Source: Bacteroidales bacterium (GTDB lineage Bacteria; Bacteroidota; Bacteroidia; Bacteroidales; FEN-979). Taken from it: 7,607 nucleotides of DNA. The notes under the pieces were generated by a model. The model was given only the letters and a program-made list of their open reading frames with translations, ran no database searches and had not been told where the DNA came from. Every line of letters starts with the position of its first letter. The stretch's first letter is position 1. The translations under genes were made by a program, and so were the position numbers. Below are positions 1 through 6,743 of this stretch, one piece after another. The stretch covers positions 1-7,607 of the forward strand of contig JALNWE010000106.1 of the NCBI GenBank assembly GCA_023231065.1, read 5' to 3'.

Positions 1-4
1 AAAA

Positions 5-22
5 AAGCTTGAATTCAAGGTT
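5..22 (-). terminator. Possible weak terminator downstream of the M1 peptidase gene
   Basis: Positions 8-19 are a perfect 12-bp palindrome (CTTGAATTCAAG). With one G/G mismatch it extends to 5-22. Read on the minus strand, the direction of peptidase transcription, the palindrome is followed by C and then a run of six T at the window edge, which resembles an intrinsic terminator. The stem is short and AT-rich (CTTG/CAAG around AATT), it lies about 160 bp past the stop codon, and the repeat array sits between. The T run may continue outside the window. The call rests only on shape. Confidence 0.25.
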
Positions 23-68
23 AAAAATTAAGTCCACTCCGAAAACTACTTTTCTATTTTAGAATTTT

Positions 69-182
69 CACATCATCACATCATCACATCATCACATCAT
101 CACATCAGCACATCATCACATCATCACATCATCACATCATCACATCAGCACATCATCACATCATCACATCATCACATCATCA
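69..182. repeat. Octamer tandem array (CATCATCA)n with 40-bp higher-order period
   Basis: Fourteen consecutive 8-bp units occupy 71-182, preceded by a partial unit (CA, 69-70). Twelve units are CATCATCA; units 5 (103-110) and 10 (143-150) are CATCAGCA. The variants are exactly five units apart, so the array is also a 40-bp repeat: 71-110, 111-150, and four units of a third copy (151-182). There are no spacers. On the minus strand the unit reads TGATGATG, and because 8 is not a multiple of 3 a TGA falls in every frame. The last unit contains the TGA stop (180-182) of the aminopeptidase gene. The plus strand has no stop in any frame across the array but no gene-like context. Such arrays can change length by replication slippage; this is inference here. 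Confidence 0.95.
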
Positions 183-2594
183 ATCCGTCAATTCCTTCAG
201 ATATTCTTTCCCCACGGCGCTGAGTTTATTGTTCCAGTGTATAGCCGCACTCCGGGCATTGGCCAGGGTTTCTTCGTCGATATAGCGTAACTTTTTCAGG
301 AGGTTCAGCGCATTCATCCGGGTCTCAAATTCATATTTTGGCCCTGAGTAAGCTATGATCTCTTTCATGAATTCTTTTTTTTCTTGCTCATCATTGCTAT
401 TTCCAAGGGCGATTTCAAGCCATTTGATCCGGATATTTTTTCCTCTCCATCCTTCATCATTTTTGGTCAAACCAAGATAATAACCGGTACTTTCAGGGAA
501 GGAGTTACACAAAGCCGCCAGGGCTAACTCCACGTTCAGATAACTGGAATCGGTCAACATTTTTTCAACCGTACTTCGTAAAAGATCAGGGATAACATCC
601 AGATTGTTCAGGGCAGATTTCCTTACATTGGCATCCTTATCCGATAAAGCTTCCCTGAAAATTTCAGTGATTTCCGGTGTCCGGTCCGAAGAGAGCTGGC
701 TCAGGATTTCCGATCTGATCAGATGGAAAATTTCCTTGTGAAAAGCTCCAGCAAGCAGGTCTTTTTTCTTATCCAGCGGGGTATCGCGCAAAGCCAGGAG
801 CGCATCGTAACGGTCGAGTATGTCAGTAGCGCCGGCAAACTGAGCGGCTAATTCTTCAAAAGTACGGCAAAACGTCACTTTTTTCAGGATTTTTCGCCCG
901 GGATCGAACAACACATAGGCAATCGTCTTCTTCCCGGCATTGGGGATAACCACCTCATTGTACTGGCTGTCAATCCAGGCCCGTATGCTGTCGTGATGAC
1001 CATCGGTATAATGTACTTCAAAGTTAATGGGCATCCTGAACAAACCGGTCAGTTCATTCACCGGCTGAGTTTGCCAGACCTGTATCCTTGTGGAACGGTT
1101 TTTCAGCGTATCATCCCGGACCGTCCAGGTTACCTTATATTCCGGTTCTCCCCCCCGGAGGATCCATTCGTCGAAAAACCAGTTGTAAGGCTTACCGGTA
1201 GCTTCATACACGCAACGGATGAAATCGTTGGTCTCGGCATACTTAAAACCGTATTTTTCCAAATAATGTTTCACGGCTACCCGGAAATCATTCTCCCCCA
1301 TTACATCGCGCAGCATGTCCAGGACCAGCGATCCTTTCTGGTAAATCCGCTGAACGCCTCCCTGGCTGCCACCCACCGGGTAATTATTCTTTTTGGCAGC
1401 TTCAAATGCCAACAGCATCTCGTCATTCCGGAGATTCTGGTAATAATCCTCCCCGTAAATATATTTTTCAAACAACTTGGCATAATAGGTGCCGAAACTT
1501 TCCGTAAGCCAGACATCCCGGTTGACAAAATGACCGATATAGTTCCCGAACCACTGGTGGGCCAACTCGTGGGCGTTGACGTTGACATAATTCCGTTGCC
1601 ACCAGGCCCTCGGACCAATGAGCATATAATCGCCGAACACCGTGCTGGTTGTGGTTTCCATCGCGCCATACATATAATCGATCACCGGCGCTTCCCGATA
1701 TAAAGGGTAAGGATAGTTGACGCCCATCTCTTTTTCGAAGAAATCAAACATCAGTTCCGTGTATTTATAGGTGGTGGCCACCCTATCCTCCATCCCCCTG
1801 TAATACCAGAACTCAAGTGGGATCCCGCGCAACGTCCTGGATGTTTTATACTGATAATCACCGATGACCAGGGAAGTCGAAAAATAGGGATGGTCTTTCT
1901 TCATCGAATAATGCCAGGTGCAGGTCGAATCTTTGTTTTTTTTCACCTCGATCCTTTCTCCATTGGAAAACACAGAATACTTCGCATCAAACGTGATCCA
2001 TAGATCCATGGTAATTCTTGCATCCATGTAAGGCAACCAACCATGGGGCCGGTGCGCCCAGATCGCTTTTCGCTTTCCCTCCTCTTCCGGTCTCCAGCCG
2101 ATGAAATAAATAGGACCGGCAAGGGGGATGGCGGTGTAAGTGATTTGCAGGGTATAATCGGTCCCCTGGGAAAGGATGGGTGATAGGGGATGGGAGATGG
2201 GGGATGGGGGAACGTCCTGACTGGATTGTACAGGGATAATCAGATTGTTGCCATTCTGGTGGAAGGGAACGGGGACCGCATTGAGGGTTACAGATTGTAC
2301 CTGAAAATCAGGCGTATAAAAAACAATTGAATCGATGGAAGAGCGGTTGGGCGTTATCGTAAATCCGGCAGTGCCCAGCACCTGGTTCTGTTCAGGGATA
2401 AAAGCGACCCTTGCGTCCAGGTGTTTCAGGGTGACTGGAAGATCGGGCGGTGTGGAAGATGGATCAGCGTAATACGTGACTGTTTTTTCCTGGGCATTCA
2501 CTTTGTTCAGGACAGGAAAAAGCATAAAAAGCATCAGGACACCCGCACAGACAGGCAGGGTTTTACGCGTTTCCCTTATTTTTAGTAAGTACAT
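180..2594 (-). CDS. Secreted M1-family zinc aminopeptidase with C-terminal HEAT-like helical region
   Basis: This 804-residue metallopeptidase most likely removes N-terminal amino acids from peptides outside the cytoplasm. Residues 1-35 look like a signal peptide: basic start, hydrophobic stretch about 14-29, small residues before VNA-Q. The M1 N-terminal beta domain follows (about 50-250). The exopeptidase signature appears as GAMET (310-314), where GAMEN is usual. Zinc ligands are H342 and H346 of HELAH, and E365 eighteen residues later; E343 is the catalytic base. Y418 in YQKG matches the catalytic tyrosine of the family. Residues about 580-804 are alpha-helical with HEAT-like stretches (for example DKDANVRKSALNNL). 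The chosen ATG gives an immediate signal peptide. Residues 129-140 are encoded by a heptamer repeat and look inserted. The stop codon lies in the octamer array. It is transcribed divergently from the two-component genes. The family is certain; substrate preference is unknown. Confidence 0.93.
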   Translation of the reverse strand: MYLLKIRETRKTLPVCAGVLMLFMLFPVLNKVNAQEKTVTYYADPSSTPPDLPVTLKHLDARVAFIPEQNQVLGTAGFTITPNRSSIDSIVFYTPDFQVQSVTLNAVPVPFHQNGNNLIIPVQSSQDVPPSPISHPLSPILSQGTDYTLQITYTAIPLAGPIYFIGWRPEEEGKRKAIWAHRPHGWLPYMDARITMDLWITFDAKYSVFSNGERIEVKKNKDSTCTWHYSMKKDHPYFSTSLVIGDYQYKTSRTLRGIPLEFWYYRGMEDRVATTYKYTELMFDFFEKEMGVNYPYPLYREAPVIDYMYGAMETTTSTVFGDYMLIGPRAWWQRNYVNVNAHELAHQWFGNYIGHFVNRDVWLTESFGTYYAKLFEKYIYGEDYYQNLRNDEMLLAFEAAKKNNYPVGGSQGGVQRIYQKGSLVLDMLRDVMGENDFRVAVKHYLEKYGFKYAETNDFIRCVYEATGKPYNWFFDEWILRGGEPEYKVTWTVRDDTLKNRSTRIQVWQTQPVNELTGLFRMPINFEVHYTDGHHDSIRAWIDSQYNEVVIPNAGKKTIAYVLFDPGRKILKKVTFCRTFEELAAQFAGATDILDRYDALLALRDTPLDKKKDLLAGAFHKEIFHLIRSEILSQLSSDRTPEITEIFREALSDKDANVRKSALNNLDVIPDLLRSTVEKMLTDSSYLNVELALAALCNSFPESTGYYLGLTKNDEGWRGKNIRIKWLEIALGNSNDEQEKKEFMKEIIAYSGPKYEFETRMNALNLLKKLRYIDEETLANARSAAIHWNNKLSAVGKEYLKELTD
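2174..2210. repeat. G-rich heptamer tandem repeat inside the aminopeptidase gene
   Basis: On the plus strand this stretch is five 7-bp units from 2174 (GGATGGG, TGATAGG, GGATGGG, AGATGGG, GGATGGG) plus two further G, consensus about GATGGGR. It is antisense to the aminopeptidase gene, where it encodes residues 129-140, PPSPISHPLSPI, between an ordinary beta-strand sequence (LIIPVQ) and the sequence GTDYTLQITY. The same heptamer occurs at 7219-7246 in intergenic DNA on the same strand. The reading frame stays open through it. G-runs of 3 to 5 separated by 2 to 5 bases fit the G-quadruplex consensus on the plus strand, which is the template strand for the gene. Confidence 0.85.
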
Positions 2595-2609
2595 AGCAGA
2601 TAAATTTAG

Positions 2610-2617
2610 TATGTTTG
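2610..2617 (+). promoter_or_regulatory. Candidate Bacteroidota -7 element for the two-component genes
   Basis: TATGTTTG matches the Bacteroidota primary sigma factor -7 consensus TAnnTTTG exactly, about 100 bp upstream of the kinase ATG. No clear TTTG (-33) element is seen at the usual spacing of roughly 19-20 bp upstream. An imperfect inverted repeat, CCGG-ATTAA-CCGG, lies just downstream at 2622-2634, where a transcription start would be expected, and could be an operator, but its arms are only 4 bp. The call rests on one short motif. Confidence 0.3.
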
Positions 2618-2699
2618 TTCCCCGGATTAACCGGAATAATCATCTCCCAACCCGTGGGGTTCAGGTTGTTTTGTATCAATAGAAAATTCAATGCGGATT

Positions 2700-2707
2700 C
2701 AAAAGTA
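2700..2707 (-). promoter_or_regulatory. Candidate Bacteroidota -7 element for the aminopeptidase gene
   Basis: On the minus strand this reads TACTTTTG, an exact match to TAnnTTTG, about 105 bp upstream of the aminopeptidase ATG and just before the kinase start codon. If both this and the plus-strand motif at 2610 are used, the two divergent transcripts would overlap across most of the 122-bp intergenic region. No convincing -33 element is visible, and an 8-bp degenerate match can arise by chance. Confidence 0.25.
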
Positions 2708-2716
2708 CTAAAAACC

Positions 2717-3784
2717 ATGAAGAATATTACGATCCGCCGGAAACTCCTCCTCTGTTTCGCGATCCCTTATTTAATAGTCATCATGCTGGCCAACGTGATT
2801 GTTATTTACGGGATCCGGATGTATCAAAACGAAACGGATGCCGGATCTTCCTCTTTGGTTCCGGGATATCTTATCATTCTGATCATCTTATGCAGTATCA
2901 TACTGACTGTCCTTTTTTTCAGTCTCATTTTTTTCATTTCCCGGAATGTGGCCAAACCCTTGAAAAAGCTGAAAGATGCAACTGTCAGCCTGGGTGAGGG
3001 GAGATATTTCCTGGATCTTCCGGTTGCCAACCAGGATGAGATCGGGGCCCTTACTGAAGCATTCAACGTCATGGCCCATCAGGTCAAGGATAGTACCAGG
3101 GAATTGAAGATGGAACGCTATGGCCGGATGCGTTCGGTCATTGATGGCGAAGAAATGGAACGCCAGCGTTTATCGCGTGAATTGCACGATGGAATAGGCC
3201 AGTTGCTGATTGCTATCAAACTCCGGATGGAAAGCCTCCTGTACCAGGATGAAAAGGATATAAAGAACTCGATCCAGGAACTTAAAAAGTATTTCGATGA
3301 GATCATCGACGAAGTCCGGCGTATCTCGAATAACCTCCTCCCCTCCGTGCTCGAAGCCTTTAGCATCCCGATCGCTTTCCGTAACCTGTTTTCCGAAACG
3401 GAAGAGCACAGTAACCTGAAGATCCACTTTGAGGCCAAAGGAAATTTCGACGACCTGGATAAGAAGACCAAAACATACATCTACCGACTGACACAGGAAG
3501 CCCTCAGCAACATTGTCAAACATGCCGAAGCCACAGAAGTCAGCGTGAAACTGGTCCGGAAGGCAGATACCCTTACCCTGGTCATCAGCGACAACGGGAA
3601 AGGTTTTTCCATCGAACATGCCGGAAAGGATGGCGGCAACGGCATCCATAATATGCGGGAAAGGGCAAATCTGCTCCAGGGACAAATAGAGATCGCCTCC
3701 GCCCCTGGAGAAGGCACCACCATTACGTTAAAAGTACAAATCATCATTCCCTATGTCAATCATCAGGATTTTCCTCGTGGATGA
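2717..3784 (+). CDS. Membrane sensor histidine kinase, NarL/DegS-type (HAMP, HisKA_3, HATPase)
   Basis: This 355-residue kinase should autophosphorylate on histidine and pass the phosphate to the regulator encoded next. Two membrane helices (about 11-33 and 51-75) flank an extracytoplasmic loop of only about 17 residues, so there is no room for a folded ligand-binding sensor domain. A HAMP linker follows (about 75-128), then the HisKA_3 dimerisation domain with the phosphoacceptor H157 in RLSRELHDGIGQLL. The ATPase domain shows the N box (EALSNIVKHA, N265), the G1 box DNGKGF (292-297) and a second glycine motif GNGIHNMRERANLL (307-320). I chose ATG 2717 because the stop-free stretch upstream of it (back to about 2615) encodes nothing domain-like and the basic residues before the first helix start here. 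Its 3' end overlaps the regulator gene by 32 bp, suggesting translational coupling. The signal is unknown. Confidence 0.93.
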   Translation: MKNITIRRKLLLCFAIPYLIVIMLANVIVIYGIRMYQNETDAGSSSLVPGYLIILIILCSIILTVLFFSLIFFISRNVAKPLKKLKDATVSLGEGRYFLDLPVANQDEIGALTEAFNVMAHQVKDSTRELKMERYGRMRSVIDGEEMERQRLSRELHDGIGQLLIAIKLRMESLLYQDEKDIKNSIQELKKYFDEIIDEVRRISNNLLPSVLEAFSIPIAFRNLFSETEEHSNLKIHFEAKGNFDDLDKKTKTYIYRLTQEALSNIVKHAEATEVSVKLVRKADTLTLVISDNGKGFSIEHAGKDGGNGIHNMRERANLLQGQIEIASAPGEGTTITLKVQIIIPYVNHQDFPRG

Positions 3785-4412
3785 TCACCAACTCGTCAGG
3801 GATGGGATCAAAGCATTGCTCCAGGGAGCTGAGAATATTTTCATCCTGGGTGAAGCTTCAACCGGAAAAGAGTGCTTCGAAAAGATCGCGGTTGAACAAC
3901 CCCATGTTCTCATTCTGGATATTTCACTTCCCGATACCTCCGGAATTGAGATCACCCGGCGGGTCACCGTGGAATATCCCGAAATTAAAGTTCTTATCCT
4001 TTCGATGTACACCAACGAAGATTTTATCATCAACGCGGTCAAGGCAGGCGCGCGTGGTTACCTGCCGAAAAACACTTCACGCGAAGAGCTACTCCATGCC
4101 ATCCAGGTGGTGAGCGAAGGAGAAGAATTTTTCGCTGATTCTATCGCCAAGATCATGGTGAAAAGTTATATCCGGAATGCCAAAGAAGAAGAACCGGTGA
4201 CAATACAACGACCTGTCGCGCTCACTTCACGCGAAATAGAGATTCTCCGGCTTTTCGTTGCAGGATACATCAATAAGGAAATCAGCGACCAACTGGATAT
4301 CAGCATCCGAACGGTGGAGACCCATAAGAACCACATCATGAAAAAACTCGAATTGAAATCGACCGTGGAGTTGATCAAATTCGCCATCAGAAATAAGTTT
4401 GCTGAATTGTAA
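3753..4412 (+). CDS. NarL/FixJ-family response regulator with LuxR-type HTH
   Basis: This 219-residue transcription factor is the expected partner of the overlapping histidine kinase. The receiver domain (1-120) has the acidic pocket D10/D11, phosphoacceptor D56 in LILDISLPD, the switch residue S84 and the conserved K106 in YLPKN. A linker (about 140-155) leads to a LuxR-type helix-turn-helix (about 158-215) with LTSREIEILRLFVAGYINKEISDQLDISIRTVETHK split over scaffold and recognition helices; the usual TVETHKNHIMKKL recognition segment is intact. Length and layout are normal for the family. The start ATG lies within the kinase gene and no strong ribosome binding site is seen, as expected for coupled translation. 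Targets cannot be read from the sequence. The downstream pantothenate gene begins 49 bp later, so read-through is possible. Confidence 0.94.
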   Translation: MSIIRIFLVDDHQLVRDGIKALLQGAENIFILGEASTGKECFEKIAVEQPHVLILDISLPDTSGIEITRRVTVEYPEIKVLILSMYTNEDFIINAVKAGARGYLPKNTSREELLHAIQVVSEGEEFFADSIAKIMVKSYIRNAKEEEPVTIQRPVALTSREIEILRLFVAGYINKEISDQLDISIRTVETHKNHIMKKLELKSTVELIKFAIRNKFAEL

Positions 4413-4461
4413 AAACCATAAAAGCACGAATTTATATCAAAGGAATTAAAAACATCAATCT

Positions 4462-5313
4462 ATGAAACAATTCTCGACCATCAGTGATCTCAGGTATTTC
4501 CTGGCATCAGGACATAAAAAAGGGGTCAGTGTCGGATTTGTCCCCACCATGGGGGCCCTGCATGAAGGACATCTGACCCTGATCCGCAGATCAAAGGCAG
4601 AAAACAATCTGACCGTCTGCAGTATATTTGTCAACCCGATCCAGTTCAACAACCCGGAAGACCTGGAAAAGTATCCGCGTACCCTTTCGCGGGACGCAAA
4701 ATTGCTGGAAGAAAACGGTTGCGATGTCCTTTTTGCACCGGATAACGCGGAAATGTATCCCCCCGAAAAGAAAGAACCCTTCGGCCTTGAATTCGGTATG
4801 TTAGACAAAGTGATGGAAGGGAAATTCCGTCCGGGCCATTTTAAAGGAGTAGCCATCGTGGTGAAAAAGTTAATCAATATTGTACAACCCACCCGGGCTT
4901 ATTTCGGGAAAAAAGATTTTCAGCAATTGACCATCATCCAGAATATGGTTCACCAACTGGCCCTTCCCGTCATCATCGTCCCCTGTGAAACCGTCCGCGA
5001 AAAAGATGGCCTGGCCATGAGTTCGAGGAATATGCGGTTAACTATTGCCGAACGCGAAATAGCTCCCACCATCTATCAGATCCTGTGCAAGGCAAAGGAA
5101 AAAACAGGGAAACTACCGGTCAGGGAACTGAAAGAATGGGCTATTAAAAAAATCCAGGAAAATCACCTGATGCGTGTCGAATATTTCGAGATTGGCGACA
5201 AGGAAACCCTGATGCCGCTTGAGACCTGGAATTTCAAAAACAGGGCGGTAGCCTTCACCGCGGTTTTCCTTGGCGATGTCAGGCTCATCGACAATATTGA
5301 ACTTTTTTCGTAG
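4462..5313 (+). CDS. panC: Pantothenate synthetase (pantoate--beta-alanine ligase)
   Basis: PanC joins pantoate and beta-alanine with ATP, through a pantoyl-adenylate, to make pantothenate in the cytoplasm. The 283-residue length is normal. The nucleotidyltransferase HIGH-type motif is present as PTMGALHEGH (28-37, H34 and H37), followed by FVNPIQFNNPEDLEKYPRT (56-74), which lines the pantoate site. GHFKGV (126-131), YFGKKDFQQL (147-156) and the KMSKS-like MSSRN (186-190) are all intact, as is the C-terminal GDVRLIDN. The ATG start places MKQF at the usual distance before the first strand. The upstream region is A-rich; AAAGGA at 4439-4444 is 17 bases from the ATG, rather far for a Shine-Dalgarno site. 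panD follows after 9 bp, providing its substrate-producing enzyme. Confidence 0.97.
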   Translation: MKQFSTISDLRYFLASGHKKGVSVGFVPTMGALHEGHLTLIRRSKAENNLTVCSIFVNPIQFNNPEDLEKYPRTLSRDAKLLEENGCDVLFAPDNAEMYPPEKKEPFGLEFGMLDKVMEGKFRPGHFKGVAIVVKKLINIVQPTRAYFGKKDFQQLTIIQNMVHQLALPVIIVPCETVREKDGLAMSSRNMRLTIAEREIAPTIYQILCKAKEKTGKLPVRELKEWAIKKIQENHLMRVEYFEIGDKETLMPLETWNFKNRAVAFTAVFLGDVRLIDNIELFS

Positions 5314-5318
5314 TTTTG
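5311..5318 (+). promoter_or_regulatory. Possible internal -7 element immediately before panD
   Basis: TAGTTTTG, starting at the panC stop codon, fits TAnnTTTG and ends 4 bp before the panD ATG. If used, transcription would begin at or around the start codon, giving a leaderless or nearly leaderless panD mRNA. No TTTG is seen 19-20 bp upstream (the nearest TTG, 5297-5299, is too close), and the motif may be a chance product of the stop codon and a T-rich gap. Confidence 0.18.
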
Positions 5319-5322
5319 CCGC

Positions 5323-5685
5323 ATGATACAGGTTCAGGTTTTAAAATCAAAAATCCATCGCGCTACCGTCACCAGCGCAAACATCAATTATATAGGAAGC
5401 ATCACTATTGACGAAGATCTGATGAATGCTGTGAATTTGATTGAATATGAAAAAGTCCAGGTGCTGAACATCAACAATGGTGAACGGATCGAAACTTATG
5501 TGATTAAAGGGGACAAAGGAAGTGGTATCGTGAGCCTGAACGGGGCCGCTGCCCGTAAATTTTTACCCAACGACCTGGTTATCATTGTCTCGTATGCTTC
5601 CATGGATTTTGAAGAAGCCAGAAGGTTTAAACCTGCCGTCGCATTCCCCGATTCCAAGAACAAGCTCGTCAAGGGTAAAAAATAA
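5323..5685 (+). CDS. panD: Aspartate 1-decarboxylase proenzyme (pyruvoyl type)
   Basis: PanD decarboxylates L-aspartate to beta-alanine, the second substrate of PanC. The 120-residue proenzyme should cleave itself between G25 and S26 in YIGSITID, turning S26 into the pyruvoyl cofactor of the alpha chain. Other active-site residues known from E. coli PanD are seen at the expected positions shifted by one: K10 in KSKIHRATVT, R55, T58 and Y59 in ETYVIKG, and N73 in SLNGAAAR. The chain ends in a lysine-rich tail (KNKLVKGKK). It lies 9 bp after panC and 5 bp before the membrane protein gene, consistent with one operon. Whether a PanM/PanZ-like maturation factor is needed cannot be told from this window; none is encoded here. 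Confidence 0.97.
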   Translation: MIQVQVLKSKIHRATVTSANINYIGSITIDEDLMNAVNLIEYEKVQVLNINNGERIETYVIKGDKGSGIVSLNGAAARKFLPNDLVIIVSYASMDFEEARRFKPAVAFPDSKNKLVKGKK

Positions 5686-5690
5686 CACGG

Positions 5691-6743
5691 ATGACCGAGA
5701 TTCCAGTTGCAGATGCACCCCCGAAAAACCGGGTATCGACTTTGATCAAATTTTTTCTTTTCCTGGGACTGGGCATCTTCATTATATGGTTGTCCCTAAG
5801 AGGATTGACCGCCGAAGAACGTCGGCAAATCCTCTTATCCTTCCGTATTGCCAATTATAACTGGGTCATCCTGACCATTTGTTTGGGGATTATCAGCCAT
5901 ATTTTCCGCTCCCTGCGGTGGATGTTGCTTTTCGAACCCATGGGATACAAACCGTCATTGAAAAATACTTTTTATGCCGTGATGGTCGGATATTTCGCCA
6001 ACCTGGCGTTCCCCCGCCTTGGGGAGGTTACCCGTTGTGGTGTGCTGGCCAATTGTGAGAAAATTCCATTTAACAAATCCTTCGGCACGGTGATCACCGA
6101 ACGGGCGGTGGATATGATTTGCTTCCTGCTCCTGTTCCTCCTGATGGTCCTCACCCAGATGGGAACCATCAGCGACTATATGGATACCAATATCTATCCG
6201 AAACTGGTGGCAAAATTCGGAAATCTGGATTACACCCGGATGGTATTGCTGGGACTGCTTGGCATCGCCACATTCGTCATGATCTTTTATTTACTGATTC
6301 ATAAAAGGGTAAAAAAAACAGCGTCCTATCAGAAACTGAAAAACCTGGTCTTCGGATTTTGGGAAGGGCTTAAATCGCTGGTACAGATGAAACAGCCCTG
6401 GTTATTCGTGTTTTATTCCATCGTGATCTGGGTATTTTATTTTTTCATGTTATACATTTGTTTCTTTTGTTTTTCCGATACCGGGGCCCTGGGACTTGGA
6501 GCCGGTTTGTCATCCCTTGTCCTAGGTAGTATCGGGATCATGATCACCCCAGGCGGGATCGGACTTTACCCAGCCATTATCCAGGAAACCCTTCAACTCT
6601 ATGGCATTGTCCGCACCACCGGACTGGCCCTGGGTTGGATAGCCTGGGTCGCCCAAACCGGGATGATCATCCTAATTGGTGGAATTTCTTTGATCTTATT
6701 GTCATTCAATAAAAAATCCCATGGAAAAATTAACGCTCATTAA
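5691..6743 (+). CDS. Flippase-like multi-pass membrane protein (LPG_synthase_TM / UPF0104 family)
   Basis: A 350-residue integral membrane protein with about seven or eight hydrophobic segments (roughly 18-36, 57-75, 93-108, 141-158, 182-203, 237-260, 266-290, 312-338). The motifs FRSLRW (72-77), GYFANLAFPRLGEVTR (100-115), ERAVD (137-141) and TPGGIGLYP (286-294) are those of the lysylphosphatidylglycerol-synthase transmembrane family. It has no soluble aminoacyl-transferase domain after the membrane part, so it is not a full MprF; members of this size are annotated as flippase-like and are linked to lipid or glycolipid handling, but the substrate is not known. It starts 5 bp after panD and its last 23 bp overlap the heptose adenylyltransferase gene, so a role in envelope lipid or LPS assembly is a reasonable inference. 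The N-terminus is cytoplasmic-looking, with no signal peptide. Confidence 0.85.
   Translation: MTEIPVADAPPKNRVSTLIKFFLFLGLGIFIIWLSLRGLTAEERRQILLSFRIANYNWVILTICLGIISHIFRSLRWMLLFEPMGYKPSLKNTFYAVMVGYFANLAFPRLGEVTRCGVLANCEKIPFNKSFGTVITERAVDMICFLLLFLLMVLTQMGTISDYMDTNIYPKLVAKFGNLDYTRMVLLGLLGIATFVMIFYLLIHKRVKKTASYQKLKNLVFGFWEGLKSLVQMKQPWLFVFYSIVIWVFYFFMLYICFFCFSDTGALGLGAGLSSLVLGSIGIMITPGGIGLYPAIIQETLQLYGIVRTTGLALGWIAWVAQTGMIILIGGISLILLSFNKKSHGKINAH

Noticed and set aside
5..16. Adjacent HindIII and EcoRI sites, suggesting vector polylinker
   Set aside because: No further cloning sites or vector sequence follow; both sites arise from an AT-rich palindrome at the window edge.
69..182. CRISPR-like array
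   Set aside because: Units are 8 bp and contiguous with no unique spacers, and no cas genes are present; it is a simple tandem repeat.
71..182. Plus-strand His/Ile/Thr/Ser repeat peptide from the stop-free octamer array
   Set aside because: The open frames result from the repeat sequence itself; there is no start context, domain or continuation into a gene.
993..1703. 236-codon plus-strand open frame
   Set aside because: Fully antisense to the well-supported aminopeptidase, including its zinc motif; no recognisable domain. It is a shadow of the coding frame on the other strand.
2611..2682. Short 23-codon upstream reading frame (possible leader peptide) before the kinase
   Set aside because: Its ATG lies within the candidate -7 element, so it would not be in the transcript predicted from that element; no attenuator-like structure is associated.
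2615..2716. Longer N-terminus for the histidine kinase from a TTG at 2615
   Set aside because: The extra 34 residues have no family character, and the ATG at 2717 gives the usual short basic start before the first membrane helix.
3170..3685. 171-codon minus-strand open frame opposite the histidine kinase
   Set aside because: Antisense to conserved HisKA_3/ATPase motifs with no domain of its own.
5691..6743. MprF lysyl-phosphatidylglycerol synthase
   Set aside because: Only the membrane domain is present; the soluble aminoacyl-transferase domain needed for lysyl transfer is missing and the next gene is a different enzyme.
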